DNA of 47,498 nt from an uncultured Saprospiraceae bacterium. GTDB taxonomy: Bacteria; Bacteroidota; Bacteroidia; Chitinophagales; Saprospiraceae. The notes beneath the pieces were generated by a model that saw only the letters and a list, made by a program, of their open reading frames with translations, had not been told where the DNA came from and searched no databases. The stretch lies in contig CALDYJ010000119.1 in NCBI GenBank assembly GCA_937941095.1, forward strand, positions 1 through 47,498, written 5' to 3'. Below, piece by piece: positions 16,559 through 24,305 of this stretch (position 1 is its first letter; each line of letters begins with the position of its first letter). The translations under genes and the position numbers were made by a program.

Positions 16559-17971
16559 TTATACCATACTGGCATCGTATTTTATAATCTTTAAACCTTT
16601 GTTCTTTTTTAAATACCTACGGATGATTCTTGTCGTTTCTGGGTAAGCAGGGTACAGTTTAATGGAGTCAACTAAAGTTTCTATGTAACTACCATTGGCA
16701 TCCTTATCCACGTAGCCAAAGCCTTTGCATATTTTATCTTGGACAAGAATAACTGAGAGTTCTGCATCATTCCTACCTTTGTCTAATATAAAGAAGTCGT
16801 CTTGAAATACAGTCGATAAGCTTACCTTCGCTTGCTCAGCTCTTTCATTATAAGAAACTAAGTCTTCTTTTTTAACGCAGGCTCCATGACATTGGTGGAT
16901 ATGGTAGTTAAAGCAAGGCGTACTATTGTCTATACCACAATGATGCGCACATAATTCAAATTCTTCTCTGACACGAGACAAAAAACCTTTAGCAGAAGAT
17001 TGTGAAGTATATTCCGAGATCATGTCGTAATCTCTCCTGTTCTTTTTATTGTTTTTCAAAACATTAAAACAAACGTAACCCGATTCATTATGATAGGCAT
17101 AGATCATAAAAGGAAACTGTACTTGTCTCTGAGCATGATTTATATAAGGCTTCATTTCTTTGATGAGTTGGGACTCATAAAGTAAAGCGATTAATTCACT
17201 TCCAGTAAGTTCAAAAGAGATGTCGGTGACATGTCTTTGTAATTTTGCGGCTTTTTCAGAGGCTTTAGAAAAATGTTGGGCTACTCGTTTCTTAATGTTC
17301 TTACTTTTTCCAACATAAGCGACATCTCCATCCATGTCGTGAAAGAAATAAACCCCACACTCTTCAGGTAAAGCATGCAAAGTTTCGATGTCAAGATCTT
17401 TTGGGAGTCTTGACTCTTTAACGCCTAAATTGATGATGTCCTCAATGTTTTCAGCATTGTTTTCATTGTCCAAAATTCGTTTAAACAAATCAACAGTCGC
17501 TAAGGTATCACCCATTGCTCGATGTCTATTTTTAATGGGGATTTTGAAATGTTGTATCAATTTACTTAAGCCATGTCCTTTTAAAAAAGGAAAGGTCTGG
17601 CGACTGAGCCTCAAAGTGCAAAGTTGTTTTCTTGAAAAAGTATAACCAAGTCTCCCGAATTCTTCTCTTAAAAATAAATAATCGAACCTTACATTATGCG
17701 CCACAAAGATGGCTCCTTCTGTCATCTCCACGATCTTCTTTGCCACTTCATAAAACTTAGGAGCATCCACCAGCATTTCATCCTTAATGCCTGTTAACCT
17801 GGTGATGTTGTAAGGGACTCCACGTTCTGGATTAATCAAAGACTCCCATTTCTCTAGAATCTTCTCCCCATCAAAAAGGACGATAGCCACTTCGATGATT
17901 TTCTCCATCGAAGCTTTTCCTCCAGTAGTTTCTAAATCAACAACCGCGTATATTTTCTTTTTTTTCTCCAT
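16559..17971 (-). CDS. DnaQ-type 3'-5' exonuclease fused to GIY-YIG (UvrC/Cho-like) nuclease
   Basis: A 470-residue two-nuclease fusion. Residues 7-165 form a DEDDh exonuclease: Asp12 and Glu14 (VDLETTG), Asp97 (HNVRFDYLF), and His150 and Asp155 (HRAMGD). Residues about 203-285 form a GIY-YIG domain: GVY at 206-208, YVG at 219-221, and Glu266 as the metal-binding glutamate. A UvrC-like region follows with cysteines at 341, 345, 353, 361 and 365; the PCFNYHIHQCHGAC pattern is the same as the cysteine region after the UvrC GIY-YIG domain. Fusions of this type are known in Bacteroidota and annotated as polymerase III epsilon-like or Cho-like; a DNA-repair role is likely. A terminator-like hairpin sits just upstream of its start codon. 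Confidence 0.9.
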   Translation of the reverse strand: MEKKKKIYAVVDLETTGGKASMEKIIEVAIVLFDGEKILEKWESLINPERGVPYNITRLTGIKDEMLVDAPKFYEVAKKIVEMTEGAIFVAHNVRFDYLFLREEFGRLGYTFSRKQLCTLRLSRQTFPFLKGHGLSKLIQHFKIPIKNRHRAMGDTLATVDLFKRILDNENNAENIEDIINLGVKESRLPKDLDIETLHALPEECGVYFFHDMDGDVAYVGKSKNIKKRVAQHFSKASEKAAKLQRHVTDISFELTGSELIALLYESQLIKEMKPYINHAQRQVQFPFMIYAYHNESGYVCFNVLKNNKKNRRDYDMISEYTSQSSAKGFLSRVREEFELCAHHCGIDNSTPCFNYHIHQCHGACVKKEDLVSYNERAEQAKVSLSTVFQDDFFILDKGRNDAELSVILVQDKICKGFGYVDKDANGSYIETLVDSIKLYPAYPETTRIIRRYLKKNKGLKIIKYDASMV

Positions 17972-17978
17972 AATGCAT

Positions 17979-18014
17979 AAAAAAAACGCTAGTAAGCTTT
18001 GCTCTTACTTGCGT
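17979..18014 (-). terminator. Leader terminator/attenuator-like hairpin before the DnaQ/GIY-YIG gene
   Basis: The stem 17986-17996 pairs with 18004-18014 (11 bp, one mismatch, 7-nt loop). Read on the minus strand it is followed by a run of eight T, ending 7 nt before the ATG at 17971. This has the form of an intrinsic terminator. There is no upstream minus-strand gene that it could end, so it probably acts in the 5' leader (attenuation) or ends a short RNA. Confidence 0.6.
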
Positions 18015-18207
18015 TCTTCTTTTCGATAGGTGAATATAGCATTTAATGAGCGAGGAAAAAACATTTTACCATAATATTAATTTACTCATTTGTAAATTAC
18101 CTGCTATATAATTCTTGTATTTTACGAAATCATTCAAGTTTTAAACTTACTTAAAACCTTATCTTTACATCTATAACATAATTAACCTAGCATACGACTT
18201 TAATACA

Positions 18208-19431
18208 ATGAGTAAAATTCAATTTCTTTTTCTTTCAACCTTGCTTTGCTTCGCCTTGGCTTGTAATTCTAATGAAGCCAAACAAAAAACTAAGATTTAC
18301 AAACCAGAGCCTACTCCTAAAATGCTTGTGGGAGCAGATGACCACAAAGCATATATGCCAATTCTAAAAGATAAAAAAATCGGAATGGTAGTTAATCAAA
18401 CCTCAATGAAAGGGGAGACTCATTTAGTTGATTATTTTCAAAAAGAAAAATTGAAAGTTCAAGCAATTTTTTCTCCTGAGCATGGATTCAGAGGAAAGGC
18501 CGATGCAGGAGGTCAGATCAAAGATGGAATAGATGAAAAATCGGGACTACCTGTTTATTCCTTATATGGGAAAAGCAAGAAACCTTCTGCTGAACAAATG
18601 AAATCGATAGATATGATGATATTCGATATACAAGATGTTGGTGCAAGATTTTACACTTACATTTCTACACTGCATTATGTGATGGAAGCATGCGCCGAAG
18701 CAAAAATTCCTTTAATGGTAATGGACAGACCTAATCCAAATGGGCACTACGTTGATGGACCTATCATGGAAAAAGAATTTAGTTCATTTGTAGGAATGCA
18801 CCCTGTTCCTATAGTGCACGGCATGACCATTGGAGAATATGCCCAAATGATAAATGGAGAAGGCTGGTTGACAAACGGTATAAAGTGCACACTAATCGTA
18901 ATGAAGTGCCAGAATTACAATCATGAAGAAGACTATATTTTGCCAATTAAACCATCTCCAAATCTTCCAAATAACATAGCCATCAATCTTTATCCTTCCT
19001 TTTGTTTGTTCGAAGGAACTTCTGTAAGTGTAGGAAGAGGGACTGATAAACAATTTCAAATCATCGGTCACCCAAAATTTGATTCGACATATTACAACTA
19101 TACTTTTATTCCCGTTCCAAAGGAAGGGGCAAGTAGTCCCAAGCATCAAGGTAAAGCATGTTATGGCCGTGATTATAGCACTTGGGATTTGTATCAGCTT
19201 CAAGAAAGGAGGACTTTATTTTTAACACCTTTATTAAAGGCTTATGAAAATTTTGAAAACAAAGACGAGTTTTTCAACAACTTTTTTAATAAGCTCGCTG
19301 GAAATTCCTCTTTGCAAGAGATGATTAAAAATGGAAACTCAGAATATGAAATAAAAAAATCTTGGAAACCTGGCCTGGTCAAGTTTCTGGAAATGAGGAA
19401 AAAGTATTTACTTTATTTCTCAAACTTTTAA
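18208..19431 (+). CDS. NamZ-type exo-N-acetylmuramidase lipoprotein (DUF1343)
   Basis: A 407-residue protein with a lipoprotein signal: the hydrophobic stretch ends FALAC, with Cys19 as the lipidation site. The whole mature region matches DUF1343, now known as the NamZ exo-beta-N-acetylmuramidase family, which trims terminal MurNAc from peptidoglycan fragments. Family signatures include IGMVVNQTS, the FSPEHGFRGKADAG block, PVYSLYG, MIFDIQDVGARFYTYISTL and LVMDRPNPN-like VMDRPNPNGHYVDGP. The lipid anchor suggests periplasmic-side attachment, placing it where wall turnover occurs. A TATCTTTA box at 18160-18167 is a weak -7 candidate. It is divergent from the DnaQ/GIY-YIG gene and transcribed toward a T9SS client gene 31 bp away. 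Confidence 0.92.
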   Translation: MSKIQFLFLSTLLCFALACNSNEAKQKTKIYKPEPTPKMLVGADDHKAYMPILKDKKIGMVVNQTSMKGETHLVDYFQKEKLKVQAIFSPEHGFRGKADAGGQIKDGIDEKSGLPVYSLYGKSKKPSAEQMKSIDMMIFDIQDVGARFYTYISTLHYVMEACAEAKIPLMVMDRPNPNGHYVDGPIMEKEFSSFVGMHPVPIVHGMTIGEYAQMINGEGWLTNGIKCTLIVMKCQNYNHEEDYILPIKPSPNLPNNIAINLYPSFCLFEGTSVSVGRGTDKQFQIIGHPKFDSTYYNYTFIPVPKEGASSPKHQGKACYGRDYSTWDLYQLQERRTLFLTPLLKAYENFENKDEFFNNFFNKLAGNSSLQEMIKNGNSEYEIKKSWKPGLVKFLEMRKKYLLYFSNF

Positions 19432-19462
19432 GGTCACAGTAATCCAAAGTAAATTAAAATTA

Positions 19463-20638
19463 ATGCTTAAAATCATACTTTCATTTTTATTCAACTTATT
19501 GTTTTTATTGACTTGTTTAGGACAATGGACATCAATGAACTCTGGTACTGATACTTGGTTAAGAGGAGTAGACTTTTATTCAGACACAGATGGAGTTGCG
19601 GTTGGGTATGAAGGAACAATTTTGTTAACCAATGATGGTGGAGAAAATTGGGAAACTATAGAATCAGGTGTCAGCGAGGATTTGCTTTCAGTTTCATTTG
19701 GTAGCCCTTCAGTTGGCATCATCACAGGAAATGCAGGTACTATTTTAAGAAGTACTGATGGAGGAAGAAGTTGGCAAAAAATAGAATGGAGTTTTGCTGC
19801 TACCTTGCATGAAGCTTATATGGTAAATGATGAATTTGGATTTATTGCTGGTGAAGCTGGGCAAAACTTAAAAACAGTGGATGGAGGTTTGAATTGGTTG
19901 CGGCTAAACCTATTTACATTCAACGGTAAGGTCTCTGTGTATTTTAATAACCCAGACGTTGGCTATTTTGTTGGAATAGGAGCGGAAGATGCCATAATGA
20001 AGACCAGTGACAGTGGTGTAAGTTGGTTAGCGCTAAATAACATAGCCATTGAAGAATTTACTTCTGTTCACTTTACAGACCTTAATCATGGTTTTGTTAC
20101 TTCTATAAGAGGTGGACCTCATTTATTTAGATCGGAGGAGGGTGGAACGAATTGGCAAAGGTTTGATTTTGATGTTGATGGTGGTGTTTATTCTATAGAT
20201 TTTTTAAATACCCAAAAAGGATTTATTTGTGGAGGATTTCCCGATAATGCCCTTATTTTGGAGACGAATGATGCTGGTGACAACTGGGAGGAGATAAACT
20301 TACCCATTAATGATCCATTATTTGATGTAGTTTATCTGGCAGAAGATTATGCTTTCGCAGTGGGTATGAATGGAAGCATTATTCGTTTGGGCGAAGTTCC
20401 GGTTTCTACAAATGAGCTCAGTAAAAAAGTTTCTTTTTCTGTTTATCCTAATCCATGTAGTGCTAGTTTGATGGTTAAGTCCAATGATCAAATAACATAT
20501 GATTTATTTAGCTTGGACGGCAGCTTCATAAGCTCAGGTATTGCTGGTTCACATAAAGCGATAGACCTCGAAAATCTACAAGCTGGAATGTACATTATTA
20601 AAGTAGAAAATGAATTCGTGAAGTTTGTCAAACAGTGA
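19463..20638 (+). CDS. T9SS-secreted Ycf48-like/BNR beta-propeller protein
   Basis: A 391-residue exported protein with a signal peptide (about 1-20, ending CLG before QW). At least six repeats of about 45 residues carry the Ycf48/BNR pattern: a VGxxGTIL-like strand, then TNDGGENW, STDGGRSW, TVDGGLNW, TSDSGVSW and TNDAGDNW. They predict a beta-propeller of the photosystem II assembly factor type, widely used in bacterial secreted proteins that have nothing to do with photosynthesis. The last about 75 residues (SVYPNPCSAS, then LQAGMYIIKVEN) form a type A T9SS sorting domain. It may be co-transcribed with the NamZ-type gene 31 bp upstream. The ligand or substrate is unknown. Confidence 0.87.
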   Translation: MLKIILSFLFNLLFLLTCLGQWTSMNSGTDTWLRGVDFYSDTDGVAVGYEGTILLTNDGGENWETIESGVSEDLLSVSFGSPSVGIITGNAGTILRSTDGGRSWQKIEWSFAATLHEAYMVNDEFGFIAGEAGQNLKTVDGGLNWLRLNLFTFNGKVSVYFNNPDVGYFVGIGAEDAIMKTSDSGVSWLALNNIAIEEFTSVHFTDLNHGFVTSIRGGPHLFRSEEGGTNWQRFDFDVDGGVYSIDFLNTQKGFICGGFPDNALILETNDAGDNWEEINLPINDPLFDVVYLAEDYAFAVGMNGSIIRLGEVPVSTNELSKKVSFSVYPNPCSASLMVKSNDQITYDLFSLDGSFISSGIAGSHKAIDLENLQAGMYIIKVENEFVKFVKQ

Positions 20639-20664
20639 AGTTTAATTAAATAGGTGTCTTAAGC

Positions 20665-21414
20665 TTAAAACTTTTTGTTCGGTTTTAAATCGCGAGTGTT
20701 AATGTATGCTGGGTAGATGATTTTTACGAGGTCTTCTACTTCGTATGCCCCATCAATGTGAAAATCGCCAATGCTGTTTCTTTTTAGCCTGGTTAAATAA
20801 GCGCCTGACTCACAGGCTTTTCCTAAATCATTGGCTAAGGATCTGATGTAGGTTCCTTTGCTGCAATCGACAATAAAATCCATGTTTGGAGCCTTATAAC
20901 TGATCAATTCGAATTTTGAAATTTCAAGTTTCCTAGCTTTGACTTCGACCATTTCTCCTTTGCGCGCTTTTTTGTAAAGGGCTTCACCTCCAACCTTAAT
21001 AGCAGAAAACATGGGGGGGATTTGTTCAATCTGTCCTCTAAATTGAACAAGTTTTTCCTCAATGAGTGTTTCAGTAATATGAGTGGTGGGGAAGGTTTCA
21101 TTAGCTTCAGTTTCGGCATCGTAAGATGGGGTGCTCTCCCCAAACTTTATGGTGCCCTCATACTGTTTAGGAAGCCCAGTTAAGTCCTCTAATTTTTTAG
21201 TAAACTTCCCTGTAGCAATAAGTAGTAAGCCTGTGGCAAGAGGGTCCAACGTTCCAGAGTGGCCCACTTTTATCTTTTTAAGATTCAACCTCTTTTTTAA
21301 GGCATAGCGCAATTTATTGACTACGTCAAAAGAAGTCCAGCGAAGTGGTTTGTTGACCAAGAGGAGTTGCCCCTTAAGGTATTCTTGAGGATCTTTTGGA
21401 AGATCTTTTTTCAT
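20665..21414 (-). CDS. truB: tRNA pseudouridine-55 synthase
   Basis: A 249-residue enzyme forming pseudouridine 55 in the T-arm of tRNAs. The catalytic block GHSGTLDPLATGLL has Asp57 as the nucleophile; VNKPLRWTSFDVVNKLR precedes it. PPMFSAIKVGGEALYKKAR and the CSKGTYIRSLANDLG motif follow in the standard order. The C-terminal PUA-like domain is short, as is common in Bacteroidota TruB. It is the last gene of the minus-strand cluster ftsX, DUF3098, uppP, truB, and its ATG lies 1 bp after the uppP stop, so it must be co-transcribed and probably translationally coupled. Confidence 0.95.
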   Translation of the reverse strand: MKKDLPKDPQEYLKGQLLLVNKPLRWTSFDVVNKLRYALKKRLNLKKIKVGHSGTLDPLATGLLLIATGKFTKKLEDLTGLPKQYEGTIKFGESTPSYDAETEANETFPTTHITETLIEEKLVQFRGQIEQIPPMFSAIKVGGEALYKKARKGEMVEVKARKLEISKFELISYKAPNMDFIVDCSKGTYIRSLANDLGKACESGAYLTRLKRNSIGDFHIDGAYEVEDLVKIIYPAYINTRDLKPNKKF

Positions 21415-21415
21415 G

Positions 21416-22234
21416 TTAATTTTCTAAAAGTTTGAATCCAATTGCAAAGATTCCAACTGCAAAACAGTAATATGAAAAGTACTTTAATTGACTATTTTTA
21501 ACAATTTTTATCATCCAAGTACAAGCAAATAATCCAGTCAAGAAAGCAGCTAGAAAACCTAAACCCAACTCTAAAGTCGAAGAACTATCGAATTTCAAAT
21601 CTGCGTCTAAAATGTCTTTAGCAACTTTTCCTAAGATTAATGGTACTACCATTAGAAAAGAAAATTTAGCAGCTCTTGTTCTATCAATGCCCAATAACAC
21701 CGAGGTAGATATTGTAGCTCCTGATCTAGAAATCCCTGGCATGATCGCTAGGGCTTGGGATATACCGATTATAATCGAATGGACAAAGCTGACTTTTTTC
21801 TTCGTGTTTTTCGCTCTATCAGCAAGAAAAAGTAAAACTCCAGTTAGAAGCAACATACAGCCAACTAAAATTATTTGTTTATCAAATAAGGTCTCCATTT
21901 GTTCTTCAAATATAATCCCAACCATTGCAGCAGGAATCATTGAAAGAATGATTTTAATAGAAAAATCCCACTGCTCATTTTTTTGGAAACCATTTTTTGA
22001 GAATGCACTGAAAAGGCCTTTAAAAATTTCTGCGACGTCTTTCCTAAAAACAAGGACAGTACTTAAGGCTGTCGCCAAATGCAAGACTACCGTTAAGAAA
22101 ATACTTTCTTCAGCGGTACCAGTATAACCTAAAAAATATTTAGCTAATTCTATGTGACCAGAACTACTTACAGGTAAAAATTCAGTTAAACCTTGGATGA
22201 TTCCAAGAACAATCGATCTTATGATCTCTGACAT
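21416..22234 (-). CDS. uppP: Undecaprenyl-diphosphatase
   Basis: A 272-residue integral membrane enzyme of the BacA/UppP family, which dephosphorylates undecaprenyl pyrophosphate so that the lipid carrier can be reused for peptidoglycan and other glycans. The signature GLTEFLPVSSSGH (residues 15-27) contains the conserved acidic and serine residues, and MPGISRSGATIS (about 165-176) is the second motif, with its arginine. About seven to eight membrane helices are visible. It is placed between DUF3098 (15 bp upstream) and truB (1 bp downstream) in one operon. Overproduction of this family is known to raise bacitracin tolerance. Confidence 0.95.
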   Translation of the reverse strand: MSEIIRSIVLGIIQGLTEFLPVSSSGHIELAKYFLGYTGTAEESIFLTVVLHLATALSTVLVFRKDVAEIFKGLFSAFSKNGFQKNEQWDFSIKIILSMIPAAMVGIIFEEQMETLFDKQIILVGCMLLLTGVLLFLADRAKNTKKKVSFVHSIIIGISQALAIMPGISRSGATISTSVLLGIDRTRAAKFSFLMVVPLILGKVAKDILDADLKFDSSSTLELGLGFLAAFLTGLFACTWMIKIVKNSQLKYFSYYCFAVGIFAIGFKLLEN

Positions 22235-22249
22235 ACGAAGAGGTAAATA

Positions 22250-22606
22250 TTATTTCTTAAAGATGGCATAAATTTGTACCCCTAGACCAGCTAAGATTAG
22301 TATTGGAGCTACAGTGGTAATTCTCCAATTGTAGATAACATTCGGGTCCCAAACATTCGGATCCTCATTGTTTCCACCTAGCATCATCACAAAACCTAAT
22401 GCCATCAAACCTAGACCAATGCCTATCCATTTGAAGTTTTCTTTATTAAAAGGCATCTCAACGGCTTCAGCTCTATAGCTTGACTTAGCTACTTTTGACT
22501 TCTTCACAACTACCTTTTTTTTCTGGGGAGTATTCTGAGTACTTCCACCTCCTTTGTTATCAGTAGTTTTGACGATCTTTTTCTTTTTTAATTTATCTTT
22601 TGCCAT
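22250..22606 (-). CDS. DUF3098 small membrane protein
   Basis: A 118-residue protein. The first 55 residues are Lys-rich and probably disordered; then the DUF3098 core begins at MPFNKENFKWIGIGLGLMAL. Two membrane helices follow (about 60-78 and 95-115), joined by a short loop containing NEDPNVWDPNVIYNW. The family is restricted to Bacteroidota and has no assigned function. Position is the main clue: it lies between ftsX and uppP on one transcript, an arrangement common in this phylum, so a role near the division site or cell-wall lipid cycle is plausible. This is inference from context. Confidence 0.9.
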   Translation of the reverse strand: MAKDKLKKKKIVKTTDNKGGGSTQNTPQKKKVVVKKSKVAKSSYRAEAVEMPFNKENFKWIGIGLGLMALGFVMMLGGNNEDPNVWDPNVIYNWRITTVAPILILAGLGVQIYAIFKK

Positions 22607-22717
22607 TGTTTTTATTGGATATCTACCGCTAATTTACGGTAATTTGTTAAAATTGGTTAGTTATTGTCAATCCTTTGATAAATGTTAACAGATTTAAATG
22701 AATCATTTGGATTAACT

Positions 22718-23581
22718 TTAATAGAGTTCTTCTGTTTTCAAGCCTAAAAACTTCCTCACAATCCAATAAGTAGATAAGTAAGTAATGCATACACCTAACC
22801 ACATCATGAATAAGTAAATGACCAATACAGATTCAAATTTTATAAATTGCTTCGATTCAGGAATGCTGTTCCAAAGCCACAATAAAAATAATTGAACAAA
22901 GGAAATCGCAATGACACCACTTATCAAGCCATTGATGACACCGTCCTGTAAAAAAGGTCTGGAAATAAATTTCCAAGTTGCACCAACAAGTTGCATTTGC
23001 TTTATGATAAATCTCTTATTTCTTATCGAAAGACTCACCGTTGCATAGATCAAGGTGATGGCCAAGATTAGGAATATTACTCCTAAGAATAGTGAAAACA
23101 TTTTCATTTTAGATAAACCAGATTCAATTATTTTTGCAAAATTATCTTGATAGTAAACATCAGCAACGAGTTCATGCTTTTGCAATGTTGTCGAAATAAT
23201 TTCTAAGGATGACTTATTCATTTCTTTAGCTTCTAAACCAAAAGTAATGACATCAAAAAGAGGGTTTGTATTTTTTAAGAGTGCCAGATCTGCTCCAAAC
23301 TCATCTTGCATACTAATGAGTGCATCTTTTTTTGAAATGTAATGGATGCTTGATTGCTTAATTTTGGGAATTTTATGGATAATATTAAAAACATCGTCTT
23401 TTTGTTCCATCCTAAAAGAAGGAACCAATTCGACTACAACTTTGACTTTTTCTTTGAGAAAGGTTAAGCTTTGATTGCCGTAAATAAAGGTAAAACATAA
23501 GATTCCCACTATGAAAAGGACAGAAGATACACTTAATACAATGTATAATCGATTTGGTTTATATCCTTTTATATTTTTCAA
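22718..23581 (-). CDS. ftsX: Cell-division ABC transporter permease FtsX
   Basis: A 287-residue protein with the FtsX topology: one N-terminal membrane helix (about 13-34), a large periplasmic domain (about 35-155), then three helices (about 160-185, 212-238 and 250-275). FtsX with the ATPase FtsE relays division-site signals to peptidoglycan hydrolases. The permease core is recognisable in SLSIRNKRFIIKQMQLVGATWKFI. The start is TTG at 23581; no ATG is available before an upstream in-frame stop at about 23630. The 136-residue spacer-facing periplasmic part is typical of Bacteroidota FtsX. ftsE is not in the window. It heads the ftsX, DUF3098, uppP, truB cluster. Confidence 0.92.
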   Translation of the reverse strand: MKNIKGYKPNRLYIVLSVSSVLFIVGILCFTFIYGNQSLTFLKEKVKVVVELVPSFRMEQKDDVFNIIHKIPKIKQSSIHYISKKDALISMQDEFGADLALLKNTNPLFDVITFGLEAKEMNKSSLEIISTTLQKHELVADVYYQDNFAKIIESGLSKMKMFSLFLGVIFLILAITLIYATVSLSIRNKRFIIKQMQLVGATWKFISRPFLQDGVINGLISGVIAISFVQLFLLWLWNSIPESKQFIKFESVLVIYLFMMWLGVCITYLSTYWIVRKFLGLKTEELY

Positions 23582-23653
23582 AGTGATTTTTGTGTGACTA
23601 AAAGTAATAAATATTCTAAATTGGGGGTTCTATCGAAGCATTTAAGTTGTTTT

Positions 23654-24247
23654 ATGATAAAACTTATCAGTTGTAAGATTTTGATTTTTAGCGTCCTATT
23701 CACTTTAGGGCATGGTTTAAAGGCACAGTCACATTTAAATAATGCCTCTTTTGAAGGGCAGGCTCAAGACGCAACAATGCCTTCAGGATGGTTCGCTTGC
23801 GAAAAAGGTACCACGCCTGATATCTTACCAGGATTTTGGGGGGTAGTCACTGAAGCTTCTGAAGGAGAAACATTTATGGGGCTCATCACCAGAGAAGACG
23901 GAACCTTTGAATCTATTGGACAAAGACTTCAAAAATCGCTTCAAAAGGACCTGTGTTACGAATTTGAACTGGACCTTTGTCGTTCTAATACATATGAAGG
24001 GTATAATTTTCCAATTCGAGTCATTATTTGGGGCGGCAAATCAAAATGCAGTAAAGACCAAATCCTATTTGACTCTCCTACAATAGAACACACAGATTGG
24101 AAGACTTATCAAGTAAAATTTGAGGCAAAAACGAAAATCAAATATTTAATCATTGAAGCTTACTTTGGCCACGGACTTATGTTTAAATACAAAGGGAATG
24201 TACTTATCGATGCTTTGAGTAGGATAAAAGTCTGTACAAGAGCTTAA
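23654..24247 (+). CDS. Secreted protein with carbohydrate-binding-like beta-sandwich
   Basis: I chose the ATG at 23654 (197 residues) over the GTG at 23594 because it begins directly with a signal peptide (MIKLISCKILIFSVLFTLG, cleavage after LKAQ). The mature part starts HLNNASFEGQAQ and contains PSGWFACEKGTTPDILPGFW, an opening shared by Bacteroidota secreted proteins with a galactose-binding-like or CBM-like jelly roll; beta-strand-like alternation continues to the end. Four or five cysteines may form disulfides. There is no T9SS domain or lipobox, so it is probably periplasmic or secreted. No function can be assigned. It is divergent from ftsX by 72 bp and precedes leuS by 58 bp. Confidence 0.75.
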   Translation: MIKLISCKILIFSVLFTLGHGLKAQSHLNNASFEGQAQDATMPSGWFACEKGTTPDILPGFWGVVTEASEGETFMGLITREDGTFESIGQRLQKSLQKDLCYEFELDLCRSNTYEGYNFPIRVIIWGGKSKCSKDQILFDSPTIEHTDWKTYQVKFEAKTKIKYLIIEAYFGHGLMFKYKGNVLIDALSRIKVCTRA

Positions 24248-24305
24248 TGGTTGAATATCATTAGCCTTTTCCCTATTTTCGCGCTTCATATAAGAAAAAC
24301 AGCAA

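Noticed and set aside
16538..16565. A/T-rich AAAAAGT/ACTTTTT hairpin between convergent genes
   Set aside because: Only 7 weak pairs with no T-run; not a supportable terminator.
21612..22127. 171-codon open frame opposite uppP
   Set aside because: Antisense to a strongly conserved membrane enzyme; its composition is explained by the uppP codons.
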